Numbered from the stretch's first letter, positions 27,670 through 36,870 are shown. The stretch: DNA of 64,000 bases from Psychrobacter immobilis (GCA_904846145.1 CAJGZL010000001.1:2914001-2978000), one strand, 5' to 3'. Made by a program: numbers and translations. Notes: a model not told the origin generated them from the sequence alone.

Positions 27670-28059
27670 ATGTTTAATACTGAAGCTGACGTAGTGTTTG
27701 TCAAAGGTCTAAAAGTTGAAGCAGTAATAGGGGTCTTTGCTTGGGAGCGCGCGATTACTCAGCCAATCTTAATAGATATTGCTCTAGAAACTGATATTGC
27801 TAAAGCCGCGCAATCAGACGACGTGGCAGATGCGTTAAGTTATAAAGACGTCTGTGATGACGTTTCTGCTTGGTGTAAAGACATCAAAGCTAAACTGCTT
27901 GAGCATTTAGCTGCTGAGCTTATCGATAGATTATTTGCTAATTATAGCTGTCAGAAAATCACGTTAAGCGTCGCCAAACCAACGGCTATAGTCGATGCGG
28001 ACGCGGTCGGTGTGCAAATCACTCGCTATGCAAAAGCAGTTGATAAATCTAATGACTGA
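27670..28059 (+). CDS. folB: Dihydroneopterin aldolase
   Basis: Folate-pathway enzyme that cleaves dihydroneopterin, 129 residues. The N-terminal VFVKGLKVEAVIGVFAWERA (Ile/Gly-x-x-x-W/E-R substrate-binding block) and SYKDVCDDV, and the C-terminal LSVAKPTAI motif (Lys in K-P) are typical. GGGATTAGAAC precedes the ATG. Its end overlaps the start of folK, the next enzyme of folate synthesis. Confidence 0.93.
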   Translation: MFNTEADVVFVKGLKVEAVIGVFAWERAITQPILIDIALETDIAKAAQSDDVADALSYKDVCDDVSAWCKDIKAKLLEHLAAELIDRLFANYSCQKITLSVAKPTAIVDADAVGVQITRYAKAVDKSND

Positions 28060-28564
28060 TACCTCTTATGACAAACAAACCTTAGTAATAGAAAATATAG
28101 GTGGTCTAACGAGGCAGACGTTTGGTCACATGCAAGCACAAACAGTAACGGCAGTAGTCATAGCGCTGGGTAGTAATCATCAAGCTGAGCAGCACTTAGC
28201 TACTATTCGTAAAAGTCTTACTGAGTTAGGTGAAACAAAGCTATCGACAGCCTATCAAAATCCTGATATTACCGCTACGCTAGCTCAGCCAAAACCTGAT
28301 TATATTAATCAATGTGCTTATCTAGTATTAACCTTACCAACGACATTGCAGCAATTACAGCAGTTATTTAAGCAGTTTGAAGATGATTGCAATAGGCAGC
28401 GCCAAGCTGATCCTAACGCACTTCAGCAAGTTACAATGGATATCGATATTTTATTAGTAAGATTAGAAGGTGATAGCGAGTGGAGAGTTATGGCTGAACG
28501 TTATCCGTTTAAGGCGCATGAGATGGCTGGGGTGGTTGAGTTGGCGGTTAAGGCTTTAAAATGA
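28052..28564 (+). CDS. folK: Dihydropterin pyrophosphokinase (HPPK)
   Basis: 6-hydroxymethyl-7,8-dihydropterin pyrophosphokinase, the step after FolB. The core begins VIALGSNHQAEQHL (family xxALGSNxGd) and has QCAYLVLT, the catalytic Arg-containing CNRQRQADPNALQQVTMDIDILL (long motif with D-x-D metal site), and the C-terminal YPFKAHEMAGVV. The start at 28052 overlaps folB by 8 bp; it leaves about 26 extra N-terminal residues. The ATG at 28130 would give a tighter family N-terminus. At about 145-170 residues it is of normal size. Confidence 0.87.
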   Translation: MTDTSYDKQTLVIENIGGLTRQTFGHMQAQTVTAVVIALGSNHQAEQHLATIRKSLTELGETKLSTAYQNPDITATLAQPKPDYINQCAYLVLTLPTTLQQLQQLFKQFEDDCNRQRQADPNALQQVTMDIDILLVRLEGDSEWRVMAERYPFKAHEMAGVVELAVKALK

Positions 28565-28627
28565 TTAGATCGAAAGATAAATGATAAGATCAGGTTGATT
28601 GATACAAAGCGTTTTTAAGAAAATTAT

Positions 28628-28879
28628 ATGAATAAGCTTATTGGAATTGAGCTATTAAAACTGAAAAAACAAATACTTAATAAGTATCAACCCATATTAA
28701 TTTCAGAACAAGCAATGGGATTTTTACTCAGTTATTCCAATGAAATACCTTATGAGCTTCATAGTGATTTACACAGTTTAATAGCTATGGATATGGGAGA
28801 AGAGTTTGTTTTACAACAAGATGAGTGTATTAAGATTATCGAAAAATTGCTTATTCAATTGAATATAGATCATAGTTAA
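28628..28879 (+). CDS. Small protein of unknown function
   Basis: 83 residues, soluble, Leu/Ile-rich and acidic toward the C-terminus, probably all-helical (LLKLKKQILNK, IKIIEKLLIQLN). No signal peptide and no recognised family. The ribosome-binding site is weak (AAGAAAATT). Codon use is more AT-rich than neighbouring folK, which may mean foreign origin or a spurious ORF. It is followed by two REP-like palindromes. I keep it with moderate confidence. Confidence 0.5.
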   Translation: MNKLIGIELLKLKKQILNKYQPILISEQAMGFLLSYSNEIPYELHSDLHSLIAMDMGEEFVLQQDECIKIIEKLLIQLNIDHS

Positions 28880-28889
28880 AATTTAGAAT

Positions 28890-28912
28890 GCTGGGTTAAA
28901 AACCCAGCCTAC
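28890..28912. repeat. REP-like palindrome (copy 2)
   Basis: GCTGGGTT and AACCCAGC pair around AAA and are followed by CTAC, i.e. GTAGGCTGGGTT on the minus strand. It has no T-run, so it is not a classical terminator. Confidence 0.6.
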
Positions 28913-28981
28913 GCGTTAAATTTTAAACTATAATAATTACGTCTAATAGATTTAAGAATTGAATTTTTAAAGTAGGTATTT

Positions 28982-29012
28982 GGTGGGTCACGTTTGAGCT
29001 AACCCACCCTAC
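28982..29012. repeat. REP-like palindrome (copy 3)
   Basis: GGTGGGT and ACCCACC pair around a 13-nt loop and are followed by CTAC, i.e. GTAGGGTGGGTTAGC on the minus strand. It lies 69 bp from copy 2. Confidence 0.6.
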
Positions 29013-29052
29013 ATCTCATAAAGTTTACAAGCTTGTATCTGAGTCTTTTTAC

Positions 29053-29499
29053 TTAAGCGCGCTGCTCATCCGCCATAACTTGATAAGGTAAAGTAAATAC
29101 CTTGTCAAAGATTAAGGTAAAAATAAAAGTATAGATTAAGAAGAACAGCAGCAAGGCTGACTCCATGATAAAGGCTTCATACAATCCCACACCGTACCAA
29201 AACATATACAGTGGCAAGCAGAGCAAGAATAATCCACCCTCAAATATTAGAGCATGGATAACGCGAATCATTAGAGTGCGTTTTAGATTACCGCGCCGTT
29301 GCTCCCACGCCTCAAATAGGGTATTAAAAATAAAGTTCCAGATAACCGCAGCCGCTGAAACCATGACAGCAACAGGCAGTGACTGAGCGGCATCACTACC
29401 GCTTAACAGCATCAGAATCGATGTTGCCGAAATAATGGCTACTATCTCAAATATGACTACATAAATGATTCTACGTTTGATAGGACTTAAAGTAATCAA
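29053..29499 (-). CDS. PACE-family efflux transporter (AceI-like)
   Basis: Four-helix inner-membrane exporter of the proteobacterial antimicrobial compound efflux family, 148 residues. Two bacterial transmembrane pair domains are seen: SPIKRRIIYVVIFEIVAI with the functionally important Glu18 in helix 1, VIWNFIFNTLFEAWE in helix 2, then RVIHALIFEGGLFL and YTFIFTLIFDKVF. The Acinetobacter AceI member exports chlorhexidine and short polyamines; the natural substrate here is not known. It starts 8 bp after the stop of cysE on the same strand, so the two may be cotranscribed. Confidence 0.92.
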   Translation of the reverse strand: MITLSPIKRRIIYVVIFEIVAIISATSILMLLSGSDAAQSLPVAVMVSAAAVIWNFIFNTLFEAWEQRRGNLKRTLMIRVIHALIFEGGLFLLCLPLYMFWYGVGLYEAFIMESALLLFFLIYTFIFTLIFDKVFTLPYQVMADEQRA

Positions 29500-29507
29500 A
29501 ATAGTCT

Positions 29508-30371
29508 CTATTTCTCTTCTGTGCCCGCTGCATCCATATCGCTGTCACCAATGACATCTAAATCTTTTAGACATAATTTATCATAGTCTTTTTTACAGAA
29601 TTCAGGATCCAGCTTGCACATTGCGTCTTGCAGCTGATCAAGGCGATTTTCAGACTGCTGGATATGCCCAAGCATCTTAGCAAAGGCTTCTGCCACTGGA
29701 TCTTGTGAGGATTGCTCGATACCATAGGCCTGGAAAGTAGAAGCTCTTGTTGAGCTGGTTTTTTTAGTCGCTTTTATCTCTTTTGCCGTTTTAACGATTG
29801 GGTTGCCTTTTTCGTCATGATGATCCGATATCATGCGAGCCGCATCACCGATCATAGTCGCGCCAGCAGGGACAGGCTTTACCACTACCGCGTTAGAGCC
29901 AATTTTTGCGCCTTTGCCAACGGTAAACGGGCCCAAAACTTTGGCACCAGCACCGACGATGACGCCATCTTCTAGAGTCGGATGACGCTTGCCGTTATTC
30001 CATGAGACTCCGCCCAAAGTAACACCATGATACAGAGTAACATCATCACCAATTTCAGCCGTCTCACCGATAACGACACCGACACCATGATCGATAAAAA
30101 AGCGCTTACCTATCTTAGCGGCAGGGTGAATCTCAATGCTAGTCAGTACGCGTGAGCCATAAGAAACAATGCGCGCAGAGAGCTTATGATCATGTTGCCA
30201 CAAGTAATGTGCGCCCCGATGCAGGACAAGCGCATGAATACCAGGGTAGGTGAGTATCACCTCCAAGCTATTACGCGCAGCAGGATCACGAGTAAAGACG
30301 GCTTCGATATCTTCTTTGAGATCTTTTTTTATGCGAGAAAGTGATTTGAATAAAGAGGCTGGCGATGGCAT
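29508..30371 (-). CDS. cysE: Serine O-acetyltransferase
   Basis: Makes O-acetylserine from serine and acetyl-CoA for cysteine synthesis. The left-handed beta-helix hexapeptide region includes [39 protein letters not shown] and [12 protein letters not shown], with catalytic His in IDHG and YHGVT. The N-terminal helical part is short (EpsC-like) and there is a long C-terminal tail of about 90 residues, predicted helical ([20 protein letters not shown]) and ending acidic. The total is 287 residues. The tail carries two cysteines; its role is unknown. Confidence 0.92.
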   Translation of the reverse strand: MPSPASLFKSLSRIKKDLKEDIEAVFTRDPAARNSLEVILTYPGIHALVLHRGAHYLWQHDHKLSARIVSYGSRVLTSIEIHPAAKIGKRFFIDHGVGVVIGETAEIGDDVTLYHGVTLGGVSWNNGKRHPTLEDGVIVGAGAKVLGPFTVGKGAKIGSNAVVVKPVPAGATMIGDAARMISDHHDEKGNPIVKTAKEIKATKKTSSTRASTFQAYGIEQSSQDPVAEAFAKMLGHIQQSENRLDQLQDAMCKLDPEFCKKDYDKLCLKDLDVIGDSDMDAAGTEEK

Positions 30372-30475
30372 AGCACGTCCTATCGTATTTTGATTATAGT
30401 CTATTAAGTTATAGCAGTTTTGGTCTCTAAAATATAGCTATGAGTTATAAATAAAAGCAGTTGAGAGATTAAACT

Positions 30476-30505
30476 CAGGGCCTGATGAATATTCAACAAA
30501 CCCTG
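30476..30505. repeat. Imperfect palindrome upstream of cysE
   Basis: CAGGGCCTGATGAAT and ATTCAACAAACCCTG are adjacent inverted copies (11 of 15 matches), followed by T6. It resembles two head-to-head ends of the TAGGG(C/T)-type element. No plus-strand gene precedes it, so a terminator role is unlikely. Confidence 0.4.
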
Positions 30506-30600
30506 ATTTTTTGCTTAAAGGCATGTTTTTAGGTGTCGTTGTACGGTACTTCTATGTTGGTATCTAAATTGTTACCTAAATAGCGCCTTCACTATACAGC

Positions 30601-31044
30601 TTAGCTATCGCTGACCGTATATTTGAGTAGCTCAACCACTTGCTCTGGCGTTTGTGCCCATGCCATTGCTGCCGCGTCTACCTCTTTTAACGGATGGATA
30701 ATATCTTCTGCGTGTAAAGTGATATAAGGCTTACCTAATGCAGCGCAAGCGCCTGCGTCAAATGCGGCATTCCACTGCTTGTATTTATCACCAAAACGAA
30801 TAATCGCAATATCACATTTTTGAATCAGGTTTTTGGTACGAATTGAGTTGACCTTTGAAGACTGATGATCACGCCAAAATTGATTGTCATTTTCGCCTAA
30901 TAGGTCACCAGCTGCATCGCTAGCTTCATGTTCAGTCACCGCTGAGCTAAAAGTAATAGGCAGATTGTGCTCTTTAGCGCCTTGCATAATTTTTTGACGC
31001 CAATCAGTATGTATCTCTCCAGATAAATAGACATTCCAGTTCAT
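30601..31044 (-). CDS. ytoQ: YtoQ family protein
   Basis: 147-residue soluble protein of the YtoQ family, which resembles nucleoside 2-deoxyribosyltransferase-like Rossmann folds. Characteristic segments are WNVYLSGEIHTDWR at the start, ENDNQFWRDHQSSKVNSIR, CDIAIIRFGDKYKQWNAAFD and GAAxALGKPYITLH-like GACAALGKPYITLH. Its biochemical activity is not established. The start follows AAAAGGAATGAATT. It is transcribed alone between cysE and trmJ. Confidence 0.85.
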   Translation of the reverse strand: MNWNVYLSGEIHTDWRQKIMQGAKEHNLPITFSSAVTEHEASDAAGDLLGENDNQFWRDHQSSKVNSIRTKNLIQKCDIAIIRFGDKYKQWNAAFDAGACAALGKPYITLHAEDIIHPLKEVDAAAMAWAQTPEQVVELLKYTVSDS

Positions 31045-31228
31045 AATTCATTCCTTTTCATTGTTTAAGATTAAGTATTCAAGATCAGTATCAAAGTCGC
31101 TTTGTAGGATAGCGATTGCTGGTGTTACATCATTTAAGATATAAAATAAGATAGGTTGCGTGCGCTAGTATATAGCTAGAGCTAGTAATACAAAAAGCTT
31201 AGGTTGTTCGCATAAGGTGTATTGTTAA

Positions 31229-31258
31229 GGTGTGGCTTGTCTCAAAAATGCAACCTAC
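31229..31258. repeat. REP-like GTAGG element (copy 4)
   Basis: On the minus strand it reads GTAGGTTGCATTTTT... ending GCCACACC. It is the weakest stem of the set but shares the GTAGG head and the pyrimidine-rich end. Confidence 0.35.
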
Positions 31259-31322
31259 AAAGTAGTTCAGCTGGTTTAACGCGGAGATGCTAAAGGCAAG
31301 TATCTAGCAAGTTCGTACAGTT

Positions 31323-32195
31323 CTAGTCTTTTAGTAGTTTAGCGACTAAAGCACTTAATAGTTGATACTCTTTTTGATCAAGTTGTAGTCGTGATCCTAA
31401 CCGTGACAGGCGCGATGGTAAGGACCGCAAGTGTTCACTATCTGCTAAATTACGAGCAACCATTAGTTCTGTGATACGCTTTATAAGGTTCTGCAGTTGT
31501 TGCTGATTAATGGCAGGCTCATCCCACTGTTGACGTCTAAAGGTAGACAACATCGTTAGCTCCAAGCTATCTTCTATCTCATCTGCGGTCATAGTAACCG
31601 CATTTTTAGCAACATGACTCTGTACATAAGTAAAAATAAAACTGGCAATGACTTGCAGCGCTGAGGCGACATTGAGTACAGGATAATCAGGATTGGCATC
31701 TATTTGAATATGATAATCTGCTAAAGAGAGCTCCTCATTAGTCAGCCCGCGATCTTCACGACCAAAGAGAATAGCAATATTAGGCATATTGCCAAGCTCG
31801 ATTGCGCTTTGACTATCTATAAAGTCCAGCATAATCTTTGCCGCTTGCATTGGATTGACGACAGGACGCGGTAGATGACGGCTGCGGGAACTGGCGGCAA
31901 ACACCAACTGACAGTCATTAATCGCTGTCTCTAAACTATCTGCAATCTCAGCATTTGCCAAAATATCTTGACCACCCGCTGCATGCGCGATACTAGTATC
32001 ATCAATAGGGTGTTTTGGATTAACAACACTCAATCGTGTCAAACTCATAGTATGCATAGCGCGCGCTGCTGAGCCGATATTGGCAGGCAAAGTAGTGTTA
32101 ACCATGATCACTTGCAAGCAAGATAGATAGTCGGTCACTTTGAGTACTTGAGAATTTTTGACTATTGATGCGGTAGACGTATTATTAAGAGACAT
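31323..32195 (-). CDS. trmJ: tRNA (cytidine/uridine-32-2'-O)-methyltransferase
   Basis: SPOUT-class methyltransferase modifying position 32 in the tRNA anticodon loop. Motifs include IMVNTTLPANIGSAARAM at the N-terminus, FAASSRSRHLPRPV, ILFGREDRGLTNEELSLA (knot motif 2) and the trefoil-knot YPVLNVASALQV (motif 3). The C-terminal helical extension (residues 195-290) is the TrmJ dimer and tRNA-binding region. The ATG overlaps the stop of the upstream Hpt gene by one base, so translation is probably coupled. Confidence 0.93.
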   Translation of the reverse strand: MSLNNTSTASIVKNSQVLKVTDYLSCLQVIMVNTTLPANIGSAARAMHTMSLTRLSVVNPKHPIDDTSIAHAAGGQDILANAEIADSLETAINDCQLVFAASSRSRHLPRPVVNPMQAAKIMLDFIDSQSAIELGNMPNIAILFGREDRGLTNEELSLADYHIQIDANPDYPVLNVASALQVIASFIFTYVQSHVAKNAVTMTADEIEDSLELTMLSTFRRQQWDEPAINQQQLQNLIKRITELMVARNLADSEHLRSLPSRLSRLGSRLQLDQKEYQLLSALVAKLLKD

Positions 32196-32620
32196 TATAA
32201 TCCTAATCGTGAGCTAATTTCACGCTCCACTTTTTGCAATGCTACTGATATCTGATCAATAAGAGCGGTCTGGTCCGCAATATTATGATCACGACAAGCG
32301 TCTTGCAGTCTACCAGATAATATCTCTAACTGCTTAGCACCTAAGGTAGCACTAGCACCTTTTAGCGCATGAGCTGCTTCATAGCCCTCAGTATTGTTAT
32401 TACTAGCTTGTGCTTCTCGCATAAGCTTAATACGCTCAAAACTATCTACAAAAAAACTTTGTACCAAACCTGCAAAGTCATCTTCGAGCAATGTACACAT
32501 ATCTTCAAACTGCTCTTCGTCAATAACTATCTGATCAGGCGCAGGCTTGTGCGTGACCTTGATTTTATAATTATTTTTCTGCATATAATTTGGGTTGCGA
32601 TTTACTTTGAATTCAATCAT
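32195..32620 (-). CDS. Hpt-domain phosphotransfer protein
   Basis: 141-residue protein with one histidine phosphotransfer domain at residues about 35-135. The phosphoacceptor is His84 in AAHALKGASATLG, followed by the second helix LEILSGRLQDACRD. The ATG at 32620 has AGGA 9 bp upstream; a TTG start three codons earlier is possible but less likely. No histidine kinase or response regulator is in the window, so its partners lie elsewhere. The stop overlaps the trmJ ATG. Confidence 0.87.
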   Translation of the reverse strand: MIEFKVNRNPNYMQKNNYKIKVTHKPAPDQIVIDEEQFEDMCTLLEDDFAGLVQSFFVDSFERIKLMREAQASNNNTEGYEAAHALKGASATLGAKQLEILSGRLQDACRDHNIADQTALIDQISVALQKVEREISSRLGL

Positions 32621-32650
32621 TGTTCTCAATCCTAAGGTATAACATTAAAA

Positions 32651-32686
32651 CTAAGTATTACTAAAGACCTAAATATTACTAAAGAC
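32651..32686. repeat. 18-bp direct tandem repeat between Hpt and dnaE
   Basis: CTAAGTATTACTAAAGAC (32651-32668) is followed directly by CTAAATATTACTAAAGAC (32669-32686): 17 of 18 identical. Noncoding, in the spacer between dnaE and the Hpt gene. Confidence 0.85.
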
Positions 32687-32736
32687 TAAGTGCTTATATA
32701 ATTTTACCTTTGTTATCAGTAGTATACCTTATAAAG

Positions 32737-35700
32737 TCAGCTATAGTGAAAATGCAAATCATCGTCGCTGATCATGCTCTTAAGCGCTTGCAAATTATCA
32801 TCGTTGGGATAAACCCGCCAGTGCTCAGATAGGGCTACATTGGCGATACCGTAGTCGGCATAAATACTTAAGCCAAGCGCCGTACAATTATCATTAATAT
32901 CATCATTACCAAAAGCGGAATCTGCATCGTTCTGTGCAGTATGCTGCGGCTGTGCCATTAAATCATTGCCTGCCTCATCATATACTTGAGCTTCCATGCC
33001 AGCGTTATAAGCACTGTCACTATCTTCTTGTTCATAGTTATGAGATAGGCGCGGCGCTGGAATAATACTCGCTTGAGCTGACTTTAATAGAGGTTGCAAG
33101 CGCATTAATAATTTAGTGTCCTCGCCATGTACTTTTATACTGATTTTTTTGAGCCAGCGCAGACGCGCATCAATCATGGTCATCGCATTATCAAGACGGG
33201 CAAACAGACGACCGTCACGCTCACGGATACTGCCCTTGATAATGACTACCTCATCGACTTTTAACTGCTCTTTTACGCGGTTAAAGCGCTCAGCATAACA
33301 GCTAACCTCCAATCTTGAGGTGCCATCATCTAGTATAATAACATTACGATTACCGAAATTTGCCATGTCGATGATCAGCCCTGCAAAATAACAGCTGCCA
33401 TTATATCCTGTATCTGTGAGTTTATTTAAGCGAATCCCTGAGGTATAGCGTTTTAGCTCTTCTAAATACTCATTGATAGGATGTCCTGTCAGATACAAGC
33501 CTAGAGTATTCTTCTCAGCCTTTAACCGGTGCTTATCACCCCAGATCAGGTCGCTGGTCATGACCAATGGCGGTGCTGCAACCACGCCATCCATCTCACC
33601 GAACAAGTCCATCATACCGAGCTCTTTGTTTTGTCGATCTTGCTCAGCGGCTTGCACGGCGCTGGGCAGCTGACTCATCAGTGCACCGCGAATCTCGTAA
33701 GCCGCATCCGCTGGTAGATCAGGTCGCAGGGCTGCGGCAAAATCATCAAAACAACCCGCGCTAACCAAAGCCTCAAGGGTGCGCTTATTGACCTTTTTGA
33801 TATCGACACGGCGACAGAAATCATATAGATCTTTAAATAAGCCATCTGTGCGACGCGCCTCAACGATAGATTCAACCGCGCCTTCACCCACACCTTTGAT
33901 GGCACCTAAGCCATAAATAATATTAGTCGGCGTATCAGCGACAAAATGCCATTCACTGCGATTGACCGAAGGATTCACCACCGTCAAGTCAAAGTTTTCA
34001 CGGCAATCATTAATAAAGAACACTACGTTATCAGTATTGTTCATATCAGATGTGAGTACCGCCGCCATAAACTCCGCAGGATAGTATTGCTTTAGATAAG
34101 CCGTTTGATAAGCTAATACACCATAAGCGGCAGAATGCGAGCGGTTAAAACCGTAACCGGCGAACTTCTCCATCAAGTCAAACACCCCACCTGAGGTGAC
34201 CTCATCAATACCTTGGGCAGTTGCCCCTGTGATGAAGATATCACGCTGTTTTGCCATCTCCTCAGGCTTTTTCTTACCCATTGCTCGCCTGAGCATATCA
34301 GCGCCACCTAGACTATAACCTGCCATGACTTGCGATATCTGCATGACTTGCTCTTGATAGACAATAACGCCGTTGGTATTCTCTAAAATAGGCTCAAGGT
34401 TTGGGTGATCGTAGATGACCTCCTCACGCCCATGCTTACGGTCAATATACATCTCAACCATACCCGCATCTAAGGGGCCGGGACGATAGAGCGCGCACAT
34501 AGCGATAACGTCTTCAATGTTAGTCGGCTGCAATTTGGCAAGGTACTTTTTCATACCCATGCTCTCTAACTGAAAAACAGCCGTGGTCTTAGCATCTTGC
34601 AGTAGCTTATAAGCCTTTTTGTCATCTAATGGCAAATCTTCTAACACCAGCTCCTCTACACCCTCGATAGCTCGGCGCTTATTGATATTTTTAACGGCGG
34701 CATCAATGACTGTCAAGTTACGTAAGCCTAAAAAGTCAAACTTGACAAGACCTACGGCCTCGACATCATCTTTGTCAAACTGACTCACCCGTGAACCATC
34801 ATCGTCACAGTATATCGCGCTAAAGTCAGTAATTCGATTTGGTGCAATCAATACACCACCTGCGTGTTTACCCACGTTACGACACACGCCCTCAAGCTTG
34901 ATTGCCATCTCCCAAATCTCAATAGCATCTTCGTAATCCATATTGTCAGGATTGGAGATGAGATCTTTGAGCTGTGGCTCTTGCTCTAGGGCTTGGCTTA
35001 AAGTGATACCTGGGGTCTTAGGTATGAGCTTAGACATTTTGCTGGCGAGAAAGTAAGATTTACTTTGCGCGCGCGCCACATCTCGTACCACAGCTTTAGC
35101 CGCCATAGTACCAAAAGTGATAATCTGCGAGACTGCTTCACGACCGTACGTTTGCGCGACATAATCAATCACCCGATCACGACCTTCGATACAGAAATCA
35201 ATATCGAAATCGGGCATAGATATCCGCTCAGGGTTTAAGAAGCGCTCAAAAAGTAAGTCGTAATGAATAGGGTCGAGGTCGGTAATGTTCAGTCCATATG
35301 CCACTAAAGAGCCCGCACCTGAACCGCGTCCAGGGCCGACAGGTACGCCATTAGCTTTTGCCCAGCGGATAAAGTCCATAACGATTAAGAAGTAACCTGG
35401 AAACCCCATTGATAGGATGATTTCAAGCTCATACTCTAGGCGTTCGTCATACTTCTGGCGAAAATCATTCCAATGTTCACTACGTTCTTCAACAGGAAAG
35501 AGCCTATCCAAGCGATTATTTAGACCACGTATAGACTCTGCGCGAAAGAAAGATTCAATGGTCTCACCCTCGGGTACAGGAAAATCAGGCAGTACATTAA
35601 TGCCAAGTATCAAAGTCACATTACAACGAGTCGCTAAGGCTAGAGTATTATTGATAACCTGCGGAATATCAGCAAATAACTGCTCCATCTGCACCTGCGT

Positions 35701-36408
35701 CTTTAGGTACTGCTGATCGGAATAGTTTTGCGGACGATTGGCATCAGCGAGTACATACGAGCCTGCAATACAGACACGTGCTTCATGCGCATCAAAGTCA
35801 TCTTGCTGCAAAAAACGCACATCATTATGGGCAATAATTGGAATATTATGTTTTGCGCCTGCATGAATAGCTGCCTGTATAAAAGCGTCTTCGCCAGTGC
35901 GATTGGTACGCTTTATAGCAAAGTACAAGCGATCAGCAAACGCCGCTTGCCATTCTAATAATAGCTCATCGGCGCGCTCAGGCATTGAGCCGACCAGTGC
36001 CTGACCGACATCTGACTTTTCAGTAAACAGTACGATCACGCCTGCGGCATGCTCAAGAATATGGCTGCGCTTGATAACAGGCACGCCATGATTGGCATCG
36101 TCAGCACGCCCTTCGGTAAAGCCAAGCGAGACAATACGAGTGATATTTTGATAACCCTCATTATCCATCGCTAATAATACAAGGCGCGAGTCTTCATTTT
36201 CCATGATGACTTCGCTACCGATAATTGGCTTGATGCCAGCACCTAGACAGGCACGATAGAACTTCACCGTAGCATAAAGGTTGGAGAGGTCAGTCAACGC
36301 TAAGGCCCGCTGATTGTCCGCCGCTGCCGCTTTTATTAGTGGCTTGATACGTACAATTGAGTCAGTGATTGAATACTCACTGTGAATGCCAAGGTGTACA
36401 AATGCCAT
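32737..36408 (-). CDS. dnaE: DNA polymerase III subunit alpha
   Basis: Replicative polymerase catalytic subunit (C-family), 1223 residues against 1160 in E. coli. PHP domain at the N-terminus (FVHLGIHSEYSITDSIVRIK), palm motifs GPGRGSGAGSLVAYGL and MPDFDIDFCIEGRDRVIDYV (catalytic Asp pair), fingers GVIVYQEQVMQISQVMAGYS and FNRSHSAAYGVLAYQTAYLK, then helix-hairpin-helix and an OB-fold near residue 1000. The C-terminal 160 residues contain an acidic insertion (YEQEDSDSAYNAG, NDADSAFGNDDINDN) before the tau-binding end, accounting for the extra length. Read alone on this strand between ggt and Hpt/trmJ. Confidence 0.96.
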   Translation of the reverse strand: MAFVHLGIHSEYSITDSIVRIKPLIKAAAADNQRALALTDLSNLYATVKFYRACLGAGIKPIIGSEVIMENEDSRLVLLAMDNEGYQNITRIVSLGFTEGRADDANHGVPVIKRSHILEHAAGVIVLFTEKSDVGQALVGSMPERADELLLEWQAAFADRLYFAIKRTNRTGEDAFIQAAIHAGAKHNIPIIAHNDVRFLQQDDFDAHEARVCIAGSYVLADANRPQNYSDQQYLKTQVQMEQLFADIPQVINNTLALATRCNVTLILGINVLPDFPVPEGETIESFFRAESIRGLNNRLDRLFPVEERSEHWNDFRQKYDERLEYELEIILSMGFPGYFLIVMDFIRWAKANGVPVGPGRGSGAGSLVAYGLNITDLDPIHYDLLFERFLNPERISMPDFDIDFCIEGRDRVIDYVAQTYGREAVSQIITFGTMAAKAVVRDVARAQSKSYFLASKMSKLIPKTPGITLSQALEQEPQLKDLISNPDNMDYEDAIEIWEMAIKLEGVCRNVGKHAGGVLIAPNRITDFSAIYCDDDGSRVSQFDKDDVEAVGLVKFDFLGLRNLTVIDAAVKNINKRRAIEGVEELVLEDLPLDDKKAYKLLQDAKTTAVFQLESMGMKKYLAKLQPTNIEDVIAMCALYRPGPLDAGMVEMYIDRKHGREEVIYDHPNLEPILENTNGVIVYQEQVMQISQVMAGYSLGGADMLRRAMGKKKPEEMAKQRDIFITGATAQGIDEVTSGGVFDLMEKFAGYGFNRSHSAAYGVLAYQTAYLKQYYPAEFMAAVLTSDMNNTDNVVFFINDCRENFDLTVVNPSVNRSEWHFVADTPTNIIYGLGAIKGVGEGAVESIVEARRTDGLFKDLYDFCRRVDIKKVNKRTLEALVSAGCFDDFAAALRPDLPADAAYEIRGALMSQLPSAVQAAEQDRQNKELGMMDLFGEMDGVVAAPPLVMTSDLIWGDKHRLKAEKNTLGLYLTGHPINEYLEELKRYTSGIRLNKLTDTGYNGSCYFAGLIIDMANFGNRNVIILDDGTSRLEVSCYAERFNRVKEQLKVDEVVIIKGSIRERDGRLFARLDNAMTMIDARLRWLKKISIKVHGEDTKLLMRLQPLLKSAQASIIPAPRLSHNYEQEDSDSAYNAGMEAQVYDEAGNDLMAQPQHTAQNDADSAFGNDDINDNCTALGLSIYADYGIANVALSEHWRVYPNDDNLQALKSMISDDDLHFHYS

Positions 36409-36870
36409 AAAGAACTCTTAGTTATAGGTTTAAAAGCTATTTCGAACATAACTGCAATTAGAGATTTATTCAGGTAAAATAATTATAAATAACAACGTTT
36501 TACAGTGATTTTAAAACTAATATTTCTAAAAAAATAGAGATTTAATTTTGTATTTCTCGATATCAATCTGGCTAACAATAGTAGCATTATTTGACGCGAA
36601 CAGCTATAAAATCAGCTTCAAAAATAATCATAATGAAGTTTGAGGGATGATTAGCGGTATTGACAGAATTGTATTCAACCGGCTCTAAACAACAAGCTTG
36701 ATCTAAACATATTGGAGTATGAAAGCAAGTGCTGTCATATTCCAATATTGCTGTTCAGATAAGTAGGAAAACCTTGCTATAAAGATAGCAGAATATTGAA
36801 TATTTGAATGAGTGAAAGTGTTTGATATTAGCTTCAAAAACTCTTTAGATCGTAACAATAGAAAATATAT
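36409..36870. other. Spacer between ggt and dnaE
   Basis: 462 bp, AT-rich, upstream of dnaE and downstream of ggt. It contains an imperfect inverted repeat (36708-36749) and no ORF or RNA gene that I can see. The dnaE promoter should be here. Confidence 0.4.
36708..36749. repeat. Imperfect 15-bp inverted repeat downstream of ggt
   Basis: CATATTGGAGTATGA and TCATATTCCAATATT pair around a 12-nt loop with two mismatches. It lacks a T-run on either strand. It could be an mRNA-end hairpin or a protein site. Confidence 0.5.

Noticed and set aside
28890..28912. Terminator after the 83-residue protein
   Set aside because: Good stem but no T-run on either strand; fits the REP-like set better.
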